Source of the DNA: Clostridium thermobutyricum DSM 4928
GTDB lineage: Bacteria > Bacillota > Clostridia > Clostridiales > Clostridiaceae
Direction of reading: 5' to 3'
Length of the DNA: 64,000 bases
Assembly: GCF_002050515.1 (NCBI RefSeq)
Contig: NZ_LTAY01000037.1
Span: forward strand, 164,643-228,642
Shown here: piece after piece, positions 20,885 to 30,136 of the stretch
How positions within the stretch are numbered: the first letter of the stretch is position 1
Layout of the letters: every line of letters begins with the position of its first letter
Made by a program: the position numbers and the translations under genes
Notes under the pieces: model-generated
Database searches by the model: none
What the model saw: the letters and a program-made list of their open reading frames with translations, nothing else
Told to the model about the DNA's origin: nothing

Positions 20885-22201
20885 CTACACTTTATTTTTA
20901 TGATAATTATAAATATAAAATGGAACTCCTAATAATAAAAGTATGAATCCCCACATTACTGTTTCTGCCCCTGAACCATATATTGTCCAAATGGAATATA
21001 CAAAAGCTAAAAGAGGAACTATAGCTCTCTTTATAAATATTTTTAAATTAAATTCTTCTCCTACTTTAAACATAAGCATTATTTCAGCAGCTGCTGTTAA
21101 AAGATATATAGGTAAAAATGAAAGTGTTGCAAGTATTGTTATAAAAGTAAATGCGTCTACCATACTTTGCTGATAATTCATTATAAGAAGTATATTAACT
21201 AATACAGATCCAATTATTAATGAATTTGCTGGTGTTTTGTATTTAGGATGTAATTTTCCAAAAAACTTTGGAAATACTCCATCTTCTCCTGCCGCATAAG
21301 CAACACGTGCAGTTGAAAGAAGCCATCCAATAGTTGTCCCTAAAATACAAATAACAACTGCGAATGTTATTGGCTTTCCTACTGAACTTCCTAAAATTTT
21401 TGAAAGAATATCTGTAAGCGGTGCTTGACTTTGGCTTAACTCACTATTTGGCATTGCTCCCATAGAAGCTAAGCTTATTAATATATAAATTACAGATGCA
21501 ATAAGTATTCCATATATTGTACTTTTTCTTACATTCTTTTTAGGATTTTTTATTTCTCCTGCTGTAACTGTTGCACTTTCCATCCCAACAAATGCCCATA
21601 AAGTTGAAGTAGCTGCTAGTGGAATTGTGCTAAATCCTTTTCCTTCTGGTATTAATGGTAAAAGATTTCCTGAATCAAAATTTAAAAAAGCTATAACTAT
21701 GAATACAAGGAAAAATAAAATTTTAAAAACTGTTGCAAAACTTTGTAATTTTCCTGCTTTTTCAACTCCAACTATATTTATTATTGTAAAAATCCAAAGT
21801 ATAGCACTTGTATATATTATTGATACAAGAGGATTATTTAAAACTGGAATAACAGCTGCACTATAACTTGCTAGCGTTACAATTATTGCTGCATTTCCTA
21901 TCCAAGAACCATTCCAATAAAGCCATGCACTTAGAAATCCAGTAAATTCTCCAAATGCTGTTTTAGTATATTGGTATGCTCCTCCTGTTTCAGGATATCT
22001 AGTACCTAAGTTTGCAAATGATAAGGCTATTAATATAGAACCTCCTGCTGTTATTATCCAAGCTATTATTGTAGATAATGGTCCTGAAACACTAGCAAGA
22101 GTTGCTGGCAACATAAATACTCCTGAACCTATCATATTACCACATACAAGCATGGTAGCCATAAAAAGACTTATTTCTTTTTTTAAATTTCTGTCCTCCA
22201 T
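20885..22201 (-). CDS. APC-superfamily amino acid permease
   Basis: 438 residues with about 12 membrane helices. The N-terminal signature GNMIGSGVFMLPATLA is the substrate-binding helix 1 of APC transporters, and FANLGTRYPETGGAYQYTK follows. The size and motifs resemble arginine/agmatine or ornithine antiporters and general amino acid permeases; I cannot assign a substrate. AGGAGG lies 7 bases before the ATG at 22201. It is transcribed alone. No riboswitch or leader structure is visible upstream, in contrast to the second APC permease at 34534-35928. Confidence 0.9.
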   Translation of the reverse strand: MEDRNLKKEISLFMATMLVCGNMIGSGVFMLPATLASVSGPLSTIIAWIITAGGSILIALSFANLGTRYPETGGAYQYTKTAFGEFTGFLSAWLYWNGSWIGNAAIIVTLASYSAAVIPVLNNPLVSIIYTSAILWIFTIINIVGVEKAGKLQSFATVFKILFFLVFIVIAFLNFDSGNLLPLIPEGKGFSTIPLAATSTLWAFVGMESATVTAGEIKNPKKNVRKSTIYGILIASVIYILISLASMGAMPNSELSQSQAPLTDILSKILGSSVGKPITFAVVICILGTTIGWLLSTARVAYAAGEDGVFPKFFGKLHPKYKTPANSLIIGSVLVNILLIMNYQQSMVDAFTFITILATLSFLPIYLLTAAAEIMLMFKVGEEFNLKIFIKRAIVPLLAFVYSIWTIYGSGAETVMWGFILLLLGVPFYIYNYHKNKV

Positions 22202-22287
22202 CTAATCCTCCTATGTTTTTATTCTTTTTCTCACAAATGTAATTGTATCAAATTCGTGACTTTTGTCAATTTTTGTTCATAAATTTT

Positions 22288-22330
22288 AATAAAAAAAAGA
22301 AGTAAAAATTTAAAATTTCTACTTCTTTCC
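22288..22330 (-). terminator. Terminator of the Sel1-repeat gene
   Basis: On the minus strand AGAAGTAGAAAT pairs with ATTTTTACTTCT (one G-U pair) around 22299-22327, followed by eight Ts. Confidence 0.8.
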
Positions 22331-22333
22331 ATA

Positions 22334-23473
22334 CTAATCTCTTTCTTTGTTAAATAAACTTTTCATAGGTTTAATTATTTTTACTTTTGTTAAAGCCTTT
22401 ATATATCCATTTTCAGCAGCACGTTTATATAATTCTAATGCTCTTTCTTCATCTCTTCCAACAAAGTTGCCTTTTTCAAATAATTGAGCTAGTTTATACT
22501 GTGCTTCTCTATTTTCTTTTTCTGAAGCAATACTATACCATTCAATACATTTTATATCTTCTTCTTCATATAAAATGTCTCCTATTTCAAGAGCTAATTC
22601 TCCAGCTTTAACTCTTCCTTCTTCATTACCATCAGTTTCAGATTTATTATACCAATCAAAAGCTTCCTCTTCATCTCTTTCTACCCATTCCCCAATATTA
22701 TATATTTCTCCAAGCATAAATGAAGCTTCTGGGTCATTTTGAGTAGCTAAATCAATATATATATTTATAAGTTTATTTATACTTTCTTCTACACCTTTTT
22801 CAGCTGCTATCATGTAGTATTCCATATATTTTTCTTTATTTTCTTCAACAAAGTCACCATTAAAGAATATATCTCCTAGATAATGATAATAAATATACTC
22901 TCCTTCATTACCTTTATTTTCATATATTTGGATTAGTTTTTCTATAGCTTCTTCATATCTTCCAAAACTTGCTCTTTTATAATATTCAATTGCTAAATCT
23001 ATATCTTTATAAAATTCATTTTCATAATATATATTTCCTAATATATAACTTGCCTTTATACTTCCTAAATCAGAAGCTTCTCCTAAATAATCCATAGATA
23101 TAATAAGATCTTCATGATTATTATATCTATCTAAATAATATTCTCCTTCTTTTAATAATCCATTTATATCTCTTTTATCTATTTCTTTTGGTTCTTTCCT
23201 ATCTAAATTCTGTTTTTCTAAAGAAAGCTCTTCTGATGGTTTATTTATAATATTATTGTAATTTTCTTTTTTTAATTCTTTAATGCTATCTAATTTCTCT
23301 AAAATTAAATCTAATTTTTTATTTTCCAAACTGTTTTCCCTTAATTTATTCTTTAATTCTGCATTTTCATCTATTAAATATTGTATTTTACTTTCTAAAA
23401 AATTTATTTTATTGCTTATATTTTTTAATATATCTTCTTTTTTCTCTATAATTTCTTTTTCTAACCCCTCCAT
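22334..23473 (-). CDS. Sel1-repeat (TPR-like) scaffold protein with N-terminal coiled coil
   Basis: 379 residues. The first 70 residues form a charged coiled coil (ENAELKNKLRENSLENKKLD). From about residue 110 there are around six Sel1-type repeats, visible as ASYILGNIYYEN, ASFMLGEIYNIGEW and AQYKLAQLFEKGNFV with A-x-x-x-Y-x-R-A-A endings. It has no signal peptide or membrane segment. I chose ATG at 23473, since GGGAGG lies 7 bases upstream and overlaps a longer reading from 23488. It lies 86 bases downstream of the multi-AAA gene in the same direction, with no terminator between, so it is probably co-expressed with it and may act as its adaptor or substrate receptor. Confidence 0.85.
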   Translation of the reverse strand: MEGLEKEIIEKKEDILKNISNKINFLESKIQYLIDENAELKNKLRENSLENKKLDLILEKLDSIKELKKENYNNIINKPSEELSLEKQNLDRKEPKEIDKRDINGLLKEGEYYLDRYNNHEDLIISMDYLGEASDLGSIKASYILGNIYYENEFYKDIDLAIEYYKRASFGRYEEAIEKLIQIYENKGNEGEYIYYHYLGDIFFNGDFVEENKEKYMEYYMIAAEKGVEESINKLINIYIDLATQNDPEASFMLGEIYNIGEWVERDEEEAFDWYNKSETDGNEEGRVKAGELALEIGDILYEEEDIKCIEWYSIASEKENREAQYKLAQLFEKGNFVGRDEERALELYKRAAENGYIKALTKVKIIKPMKSLFNKERD

Positions 23474-23559
23474 GCTTTTACCTCCCATACATATTTCTAA
23501 ATATATCGCATAAAATCAACTAATTTTTTATAAATATATTATACTATTATTTTTAATTA

Positions 23560-26500
23560 TTAAAAAAGGTCTTTTTTCATATTAACAAATTCTTCTTTAG
23601 TTATTAAATTTAAATCTAATAATTCTTTTAATTTTAATAAATTCTCTAAATCATAACCTTTTTCTTCATAATCTAAATTTTCAATTGTAAATTTGTTTAA
23701 AAATTCTTCTTTAGCTTCTAGTATATCTATTTTCTCTATTTTAGAATTTAAGTAATTAGTTATCTTATCCTTCCCAACTCTTATTCCTTGTAATTTAGTT
23801 ATAATATCCATATAATTTTCTGCTAATACCCCATTTTTTATTTTTATCTTTTTATTATTATAAATTTCTCTTAATGAATCTTCTAAAGCTTCTATTTCAT
23901 CTTTATCAAATGAGAATCCTTTAATTGATAATTTATTTATAACTATATTTTTTATTTCATTTTCTGAATAATCATTAAGTCTTATATATTCTAAGAATAT
24001 TCCACCAAGTTTTGTATTTCTATATAGAAGCTCTTTTATCTCTTTCTCTTTTCCTCCTAAAATAAGTACTATCTTTCCACTATTTTTATTCATAAAATCT
24101 ATTAATTCATTTATATAATAAACTCCATTTTTATCTTTTATTATGCTATCCAAATTATATAAATAAACTGTTTTTCCTATATTTTTTCCTAAAATACTAT
24201 CAACAGAATTATTTTTTAATTTTTCACTTAACTCTATTCCTTTTATTCTTACTAAATTTTTAGTTTTTGTTAAACCTAAAGAAAATAATTCTTCACTTAT
24301 AGTTTCAGCAAAAATACTTTTTCCTGAACCTTCATCTCCTGAAAGAATTATATTTAAGTCTTTAGGAGCCGATACAGATATACCTTTTTTTCTTCTAAAC
24401 TCTCTAAGTTTTATTAGTTCTGCTATGTTTTTAAATATTCTTTTTTCTTTTTCTCTTCCTATTATATTTAAAGTTAACTTATCAAAGTCTATTACATTTC
24501 TAGCATAATCTCCAACACTTTCTATATCTTTAGCAGTTATTAAATTCATATCATAAGTACTTATGTCAGTTTCTGAAATTCTTATACTTTGAATTCTAAT
24601 TAAATTCTCTACATAGTTTCTAACCATACGCCCATTTCCTGATTGAGCATCTGATTCTTCATATATATTTTCAAAGCTCTTTTTAAGCCATACATATCCA
24701 TTTTTAGATAACTTAAAGCCTTTATTATTTATTATTTTTACGGCCATATCTAAAAGCTCTTCAGGATTATAATCTTCAAACTTAGTCCATAATGGGAATC
24801 TTGATTTCAATCCTATATTTACATCAAAGAAATCTTCAAGTTCCTTTTCATATCCTGCTAAAATAACAACTACGCTGTTTCCATAGTCCTCTATAAGCTT
24901 TAATAAAGTTTCTATGGCTTCTATTCCAAGTTCATCATTTGCAAGAGTATAAGCTTCATCAATAAATAATACTCCTCCAATAGCTTTTTTAAACACTTCT
25001 TCTGTTCTTTTTGCAGTACTTCCTTTTTCTCCAGTTACAAAGCTACTTCTATCTGTTTCTATTAATTGACCAGTTTTTAGAAGCCCAATACTATTAAGCA
25101 TTTCTGCTACTAATCTAGCTATACTAGTTTTTCCTGTTCCTGGATTACCTGCAAATACCATATTTAAGTTTTGGTCTATTTCAGTATGAATTCCAACTGA
25201 TTTTCTTTTTTCTTGTGCAATAATTAATTTATATTGATCTCTTAAAAGTCTCTTAACGCTATGAAGCCCTATAATTTCTGAAAGTTTCTTTTCTAAATCA
25301 AATTTAGTTTTTACTTTAAAGTTAAAGTTTTCAAAATCAAGGACATCTATGCCTTTTCCTTCTCCACTAATATATTTTTTAGAAGCATCCATTATTGCAT
25401 TTTCAACTATGTTTCTTACAAATCTAGCATTACCTAAATCATTTTTACCTGATATTTGGTTTTTATAAAATAATTCAATTATTTCATTTTTAATTTCTGG
25501 ATTTATTTCATAACCTTTTGCTTTTGCAATATTTATAGCAATATCATACATTTCTTCTGGAGTATAATCATAAAAATGAATTGTATTTGGGAATCTTGAC
25601 TTTAATCCTTGATTTATAGAAAAGAATCTTTCCATATCTTTTTCATATCCAGCCATTATAACAATAAGATTTTCTCTATTATCTTCTATTCCTTTTAATA
25701 AAGCATCTACTATTTCTTTTCCCCACTTATCATCTTCACTTTCACATAAAGAATAAGCTTCATCTATAAATAATACTCCTCCCATAGCTGAATCTATAAT
25801 GTCCATAGTTATTTTAGAAGCATCATTTACATTTTCAGAAACAAAATCACTTTTACTTACTTCTCTAAAAACTCCATTAGATAAAAGACCTAATGCATTA
25901 AAATATTCAAATGTTACTCTTGCTGCATTTGTCTTTCCTGTTCCTGCATTACCTGCAAAAATCATATTTAATGAAGGAGAAGTTACTTTTAAGCCTAATT
26001 TTTTTCTTATTTTTTGTACCTTTACATTATTTTCAACATTTTCAATGAAATCTTTTAATTCCTTAACTCCTATTATAGAGTTCAATTTATATTTAGCTTC
26101 TTCTAATGTTGTGTCTGAATAGTTACTTAAATTATATTCTTCACTTCCATCACTGCAATAAATACTATCTTCTTTTCTATAAACTATTAGATTACTTCCT
26201 TCTTCGAGTCTTTCTCTAACTATAAGATTTTTAACTGGCTTTAATACTGTATAATTTACATATTTTTTTATATCTAATTCTTCATCTGATCTAAAACTTT
26301 CATAAATAAATTTACTTAAATCATATTTTCCATCTTCTATATTTTCATTTAGATTTATCCATAAATCAATTTTATAGTTTTCTTTTATCATTTCTATATT
26401 TGATGAAAGAATTCTTTTTATTATCTCGTATCTTTCTTTAAGAGTTAAACTTTTACTTTTAAAAACTCTATCAACTCTATTTAGATAATCTTTACCAAAT

Positions 26501-27027
26501 AATTTTTCTATATCTAACTCTCTATCATCTGATACAAAAATAAAAAATTTGCTGTGACAAACAATTTGATTAAAATCTGATTTCTCATCATTTTCTGCTC
26601 TTACTAAAATATCATTTTTCATTATGTAATTATCCATTAAGTTTAAACAACTATTAGGATATATGCTATTTATTAAATTTAAGATATCTTTACTTCCTTT
26701 TTTCAAATTTTTAAAAATTATTCCTTCTGACTCACTATTTAAACTTCTATATAAATCTGTTAAAAATGCATTATATCCAAATTTAAAATTATATGAACCT
26801 AAATCTATAGTATCTATTTTTGATGATTTAGTTTTTCCTTCTTTATGTAATAATTCAAATAACTTTTTGACTAAAACTTTCTTTCCAGTATCTTTTTCAC
26901 CTTGAATGAAAATTACACTTTTTTCTTTTTTATCTATCTTATCATAAAAATAATTGCAAACTTCATTAATTAATTCTTCTTGTCCTATTAACATTTCATT
27001 TAACTCTTTTTTAATTTCTTTTATCAT
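23560..27027 (-). CDS. Multi-module CbxX/CfqX-type AAA+ ATPase (four AAA-like modules, SHOCT-like tail)
   Basis: 1155 residues. Module 1 (about 1-260) has only a degenerate Walker A (GEKDTGKK, 43-50). Module 2 (about 310-560) is intact: GNAGTGKT 359-366, Walker B GVLFIDEA (417-424), R478 in SRFP and sensor-2 GNARFVRN. Module 3 (about 580-820) is intact: GNPGTGKT 627-634, GVLFIDEA, SRFP and GNGRMVRN. Module 4 (about 850-1085) has GDEGSGKS 897-904 but no DE Walker B (VYLYNLDS) and no SRF arginine. Residues about 1125-1155 look like a SHOCT helix pair (LLKLKELLDLNLITKEEF). Relatives include SpoVK, CbxX and the EccA ATPases of type VII secretion. The ATG has GAGGGGAG upstream. The function is unknown. 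Confidence 0.85.
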   Translation of the reverse strand: MIKEIKKELNEMLIGQEELINEVCNYFYDKIDKKEKSVIFIQGEKDTGKKVLVKKLFELLHKEGKTKSSKIDTIDLGSYNFKFGYNAFLTDLYRSLNSESEGIIFKNLKKGSKDILNLINSIYPNSCLNLMDNYIMKNDILVRAENDEKSDFNQIVCHSKFFIFVSDDRELDIEKLFGKDYLNRVDRVFKSKSLTLKERYEIIKRILSSNIEMIKENYKIDLWINLNENIEDGKYDLSKFIYESFRSDEELDIKKYVNYTVLKPVKNLIVRERLEEGSNLIVYRKEDSIYCSDGSEEYNLSNYSDTTLEEAKYKLNSIIGVKELKDFIENVENNVKVQKIRKKLGLKVTSPSLNMIFAGNAGTGKTNAARVTFEYFNALGLLSNGVFREVSKSDFVSENVNDASKITMDIIDSAMGGVLFIDEAYSLCESEDDKWGKEIVDALLKGIEDNRENLIVIMAGYEKDMERFFSINQGLKSRFPNTIHFYDYTPEEMYDIAINIAKAKGYEINPEIKNEIIELFYKNQISGKNDLGNARFVRNIVENAIMDASKKYISGEGKGIDVLDFENFNFKVKTKFDLEKKLSEIIGLHSVKRLLRDQYKLIIAQEKRKSVGIHTEIDQNLNMVFAGNPGTGKTSIARLVAEMLNSIGLLKTGQLIETDRSSFVTGEKGSTAKRTEEVFKKAIGGVLFIDEAYTLANDELGIEAIETLLKLIEDYGNSVVVILAGYEKELEDFFDVNIGLKSRFPLWTKFEDYNPEELLDMAVKIINNKGFKLSKNGYVWLKKSFENIYEESDAQSGNGRMVRNYVENLIRIQSIRISETDISTYDMNLITAKDIESVGDYARNVIDFDKLTLNIIGREKEKRIFKNIAELIKLREFRRKKGISVSAPKDLNIILSGDEGSGKSIFAETISEELFSLGLTKTKNLVRIKGIELSEKLKNNSVDSILGKNIGKTVYLYNLDSIIKDKNGVYYINELIDFMNKNSGKIVLILGGKEKEIKELLYRNTKLGGIFLEYIRLNDYSENEIKNIVINKLSIKGFSFDKDEIEALEDSLREIYNNKKIKIKNGVLAENYMDIITKLQGIRVGKDKITNYLNSKIEKIDILEAKEEFLNKFTIENLDYEEKGYDLENLLKLKELLDLNLITKEEFVNMKKDLF

Positions 27028-27065
27028 TTGTTTCTCCCCTCATTTAATAATTATTATTAAATAAT

Positions 27066-27094
27066 AATATACGCTCTTTTTTTATTTATTTCAA
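27066..27094 (-). promoter_or_regulatory. Promoter of the AAA/Sel1 operon
   Basis: On the minus strand TTGAAA (27094-27089), a 17-base spacer and TATATT (27071-27066) lie 39 bases before the AAA gene ATG. The A/T-rich symmetric stretch TAATAATTATTATTA at 27043-27057 lies between the -10 and the start and could be an operator, but could also be chance. Confidence 0.55.
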
Positions 27095-27200
27095 CTCATT
27101 CTTATTATTTATTTTAAATTAAAATTCTATGCTATTGTCTTATAAAAGATTTAAATATATACTTTTTATATAACAATTCAATATGAAAGGATAGATGATT

Positions 27201-28046
27201 ATGACAAGCTTAATATTAGAAGGCGGAACATTTAGACCTATATTTAGTGCTGGAATTATGGATGCTCTTCTAGATAATGATATTATGGCACCTTATTGCA
27301 TTGGGGTTTCTGCTGGAATTACTAATGCTTTCTCATATCTTTCTAGACAAAAAAGAAGAAATCTAGAGGTATTAGAAAACTTTAGAAATGATAAGCGTTA
27401 TTTAAGTTTTAGAAATCTATTTAATTGTAGAAGTATATTTGGTTTAGATTTTGTTTTTGATACTATACCAAATGAAATTAATCCATTTGATTATGATACT
27501 TTCAATAAATACACTGGAAAAGTATTAGTAGGTGTAACTAATGCTTTAACTGGAAAATCTGAATATTTAAATGGAATGGAACTTGATAAAAAATGTACTA
27601 TGTTAAGAGCTACATGTGCTATTCCTATGGCTTTTCCTAGCATAATGATAAATGGAACACCTTATTTTGATGGTGGACTTTGTGATCCTATTCCTATAAG
27701 AAAAGCAATAGAAGATGGAGCAGATAAGCACTTAATAATTTTAACTAGACCTAAAAGTTATAAAAAAGAAATAAGTAGAGGTGTAAAAATAACTGCAAAA
27801 CTTCTTAAGAGAAAATATCCAAAACTTACACCTGTATTTTTAAATAGACATGAAAAATACAATGAAACAGTAAAATTCTGTGAACAACTTGAACAAGAAG
27901 GTAAAGCAATAATTCTTAGACCTAGCGAAGAAGAAAAAATCGAAAGCTTTGAAAAAGATGTTAAAAAACTTCATGAAGCTTACGATAATGGTTATAAACT
28001 AGCTATGTCTAGAATGGATGAAATAAAAAAATTATTTTCTAACTAA
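27201..28046 (+). CDS. Patatin-like phospholipase
   Basis: 281 residues. The oxyanion loop LILEGGTFR, the nucleophile elbow GVSAG (G-x-S-x-G) and the catalytic Asp in DGGL are all present, so the Ser-Asp dyad is intact. No signal peptide is present, which suggests an intracellular lipid esterase; the family in Gram-positives often resembles YjjU/RssA. I chose ATG at 27201, which sits 9 bases after AAGGA; a start at 27195 is closer than normal. It diverges from the AAA/Sel1 operon, with 170 bases between. The substrate is unknown. Confidence 0.9.
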   Translation: MTSLILEGGTFRPIFSAGIMDALLDNDIMAPYCIGVSAGITNAFSYLSRQKRRNLEVLENFRNDKRYLSFRNLFNCRSIFGLDFVFDTIPNEINPFDYDTFNKYTGKVLVGVTNALTGKSEYLNGMELDKKCTMLRATCAIPMAFPSIMINGTPYFDGGLCDPIPIRKAIEDGADKHLIILTRPKSYKKEISRGVKITAKLLKRKYPKLTPVFLNRHEKYNETVKFCEQLEQEGKAIILRPSEEEKIESFEKDVKKLHEAYDNGYKLAMSRMDEIKKLFSN

Positions 28047-28081
28047 AAAGCTAGCAAATTTTATTTTGCTAGCTTTTTTTA
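28044..28081. terminator. Bidirectional terminator
   Basis: AAAAAGCTAGCAAA (28045-28058) pairs with TTTGCTAGCTTTTT (28065-28078), between the patatin gene and the convergent 135-residue protein gene. Confidence 0.92.
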
Positions 28082-28489
28082 TTATTTATTTTTGAATTTT
28101 TTAAATAATCCAGCAATACCTATAGCTGCTGCTGTTACTCCAACTCCAATTGCTACCTTTTTCTTTGTTACAGGATTCTTTTTAATAACTGTTTCTGTCA
28201 TTTCAATTGTAGAATCTCCGAAATTATTGTATTCAGTATAAAGAGCTTTTAATAACTCATATTTTTTTCTTGAAAAATTCTTCATAAGTGATGTATTACA
28301 TCTCTCTATATAAACTCCTAAGCTTTCTTTTGGCTTTCTTTTTATTTCATCACCATTATCTTCATCAAATACATCATTTTCAACTGCTTTACGTTCTAAT
28401 TCTTTTAATTGCGCTTCATTTCCGCTCCATAATAATGCATTTAGAAGTTGCTCTCTTATTTCTCTTATCATCATATTTTCTCTGTTCAT
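28082..28489 (-). CDS. Unknown small protein with C-terminal membrane segment
   Basis: 135 residues, not recognised. The N-terminal 95 residues are charged and probably helical. A glycine- and alanine-rich hydrophobic stretch (about 112-128, VAIGVGVTAAAIGIAGLF) ends in FKKFKNK, consistent with a single tail-anchored or C-terminal membrane helix with a positive end. GGAGGT lies 6 bases before the ATG at 28489. It stands alone, with a terminator on each side. A tail-anchored topology is inference only. Confidence 0.7.
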   Translation of the reverse strand: MNRENMMIREIREQLLNALLWSGNEAQLKELERKAVENDVFDEDNGDEIKRKPKESLGVYIERCNTSLMKNFSRKKYELLKALYTEYNNFGDSTIEMTETVIKKNPVTKKKVAIGVGVTAAAIGIAGLFKKFKNK

Positions 28490-28633
28490 ATGTATACCTC
28501 CAATTCCTTAACTATTCTATATAATCTCACATTAAATTTATTTAATTATTTAATTTTATTATACCTTATTTATGTGATTTTGAAATTAACAAAATTATGT
28601 CAATTTTAAATAAATAAAATATTTAAAATTGAA

Positions 28634-28682
28634 AAATAAAAAAGATAATTTAAAATATTTTATTTTAAATTATCTTTAATAA
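28634..28682 (-). terminator. Long perfect hairpin terminator
   Basis: AAAGATAATTTAAAATA (28641-28657) and TATTTTAAATTATCTTT (28661-28677) form a perfect 17-base stem with a 3-base loop, T-rich on the minus side, just after the TVP38-like gene. Confidence 0.8.
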
Positions 28683-28685
28683 AAT

Positions 28686-29354
28686 TTAATCTATTTTCTT
28701 TCTTTTATTCATTATTTTTTTTGAAAATAATAAACCAATAATTAATATTATTATAGGTATAATAAATTCTGGAGAAAAAGGCTTATCAAAATTTTTACCA
28801 AGAATAGAGTAACATATAGTTTCAGGCATTACACCTAATAGAGAAGCTATTATAAAACTTCTATAAGATACTTTTGTAAATCCACAAGCATAACTTAATG
28901 GGTCATATGGTAAAATTGGTGGTAATCTTAGTAAAAATAATATTTTAAAACCATTATGTTCTAAATTTTCATCTAGTCTAAGCATTCTCTTTCCAAGCAG
29001 TCCTTCAACAAAATCTCTTCCTAGTAGTCTTGAAATAAAAAATGCTATTGTTCCTGTTATAAAAAATCCTATCATTGTAAGTATAAATCCTTTAACAGGA
29101 CCAAACATCATTCCTCCTGCTATTGCTATAATGTTTGTAGGTATAATAAGGAAAAATGGTTTAATAACGTATATTCCTAAATATATAAGTGCTGAAAATG
29201 TACCTCTTTGCTCAATAAAATTAAGTACTTGTTCAATTTTAATATTCATTATTGCATGTCTATTTTCAAATAAAACAAATAATGCTAAACCTATTAAAAC
29301 CAAAAATATACAAAATTTCAATTTTATATATTTATTTTTTTCTCTTCCAATCAT
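28686..29354 (-). CDS. TVP38/TMEM64-family membrane protein
   Basis: 222 residues with about six hydrophobic segments. The family core is visible as IPTNIIAIAGGMMFGPVKGF, GTIAFFISRLLGRDFVE and LRLPPILPYDPLSYACG. This family (SNARE-associated/VTT fold) is thought to include lipid scramblases. AAGGAG precedes the ATG at 29354. It is a single gene. A second VTT-fold protein, of the DedA branch, lies at 30861-31484, so two lipid-handling candidates are within 3 kb. Confidence 0.88.
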   Translation of the reverse strand: MIGREKNKYIKLKFCIFLVLIGLALFVLFENRHAIMNIKIEQVLNFIEQRGTFSALIYLGIYVIKPFFLIIPTNIIAIAGGMMFGPVKGFILTMIGFFITGTIAFFISRLLGRDFVEGLLGKRMLRLDENLEHNGFKILFLLRLPPILPYDPLSYACGFTKVSYRSFIIASLLGVMPETICYSILGKNFDKPFSPEFIIPIIILIIGLLFSKKIMNKRKKID

Positions 29355-29440
29355 TAAAAATCTCCTTAGTCGTTTAAAATAAATTTCATTTGTTTACAAT
29401 TTTTATATATTGATTATATCATATAAATATTCTTTTTCAT

Positions 29441-29485
29441 AATAAAAAATAGTAAAAAACACCATTTAGCGCTTTTTACTATTCT
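29441..29485 (-). terminator. Terminator of the 139-residue unknown gene
   Basis: AATAGTAAAAA (29448-29458) pairs with TTTTTACTATT (29473-29483), with a T-run on the minus strand. Confidence 0.75.
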
Positions 29486-29506
29486 TTATACTATAAATTA
29501 TTCTCA

Positions 29507-29926
29507 TTATATTTCTTCAACTTCTGATGGTTCATCAGCCTTTGTTAAGAACTCATTTAAGTCATTGTATGAACTTTTAGCGAATTCTTGGAATGTATCC
29601 TCATCAATTTCAATAAACGCTCTACTATTAACTACAACTAAATCTCTCATTATCATTTTTACATCTATTTTTCCAACAACTCTTACTAAACTTGCTGCTG
29701 TTAAAACATTTAAGATTCCCTCATAATGCTCTCTGTTGTTTATTATAGCATTATTAATCTTTGGTAAGCTTTCTCTATAGTCAAGTGTAACACACTCATA
29801 AAATTCACCATCTTCATCATATAATTCTAATGCTAAATTATTTGTATCTAAATATCTTTCCATAACACAAGATAAATTTAATCCATCCCAATGAATTTTC
29901 TTGTTAAATACTTTCATATTTTCCAT
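29507..29926 (-). CDS. Unknown cytoplasmic protein
   Basis: 139 residues, not recognised with confidence. It is acidic, especially at the C-terminus (TKADEPSEVEEI), with no signal peptide or membrane segment. An N-terminal beta-rich part (HWDGLNLSCVMERYL, NLALELYDEDGEFYECVTLDY) is followed by a helical part. Codon use matches the neighbours. GAAGG lies 11 bases before the ATG at 29926; a second ATG three codons later has GGAAA before it and is possible. It is a single gene ending in a hairpin terminator. Confidence 0.65.
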   Translation of the reverse strand: MENMKVFNKKIHWDGLNLSCVMERYLDTNNLALELYDEDGEFYECVTLDYRESLPKINNAIINNREHYEGILNVLTAASLVRVVGKIDVKMIMRDLVVVNSRAFIEIDEDTFQEFAKSSYNDLNEFLTKADEPSEVEEI

Positions 29927-30136
29927 GATTAATAATACCTTCTTTCAAAAATTTTTACGACTATTTAAAAAATAACTCTCTACTTTGAATAATTTACTTT
30001 TTAATTATACCGTAATTATGAGTAAATTAAAAATTCCAGCCATAATTTTTCAATATATCTCATTTTTATTTATAAATAGATTATATTTTAAAACTAGACT
30101 TTTGTCTATATTTATGGATTATAACTTTGATTTTAT

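Noticed and set aside
23560..27027. Naming the AAA protein SpoVK or EccA.
   Set aside because: Those have one or two modules, and no sporulation or type VII secretion gene is near.
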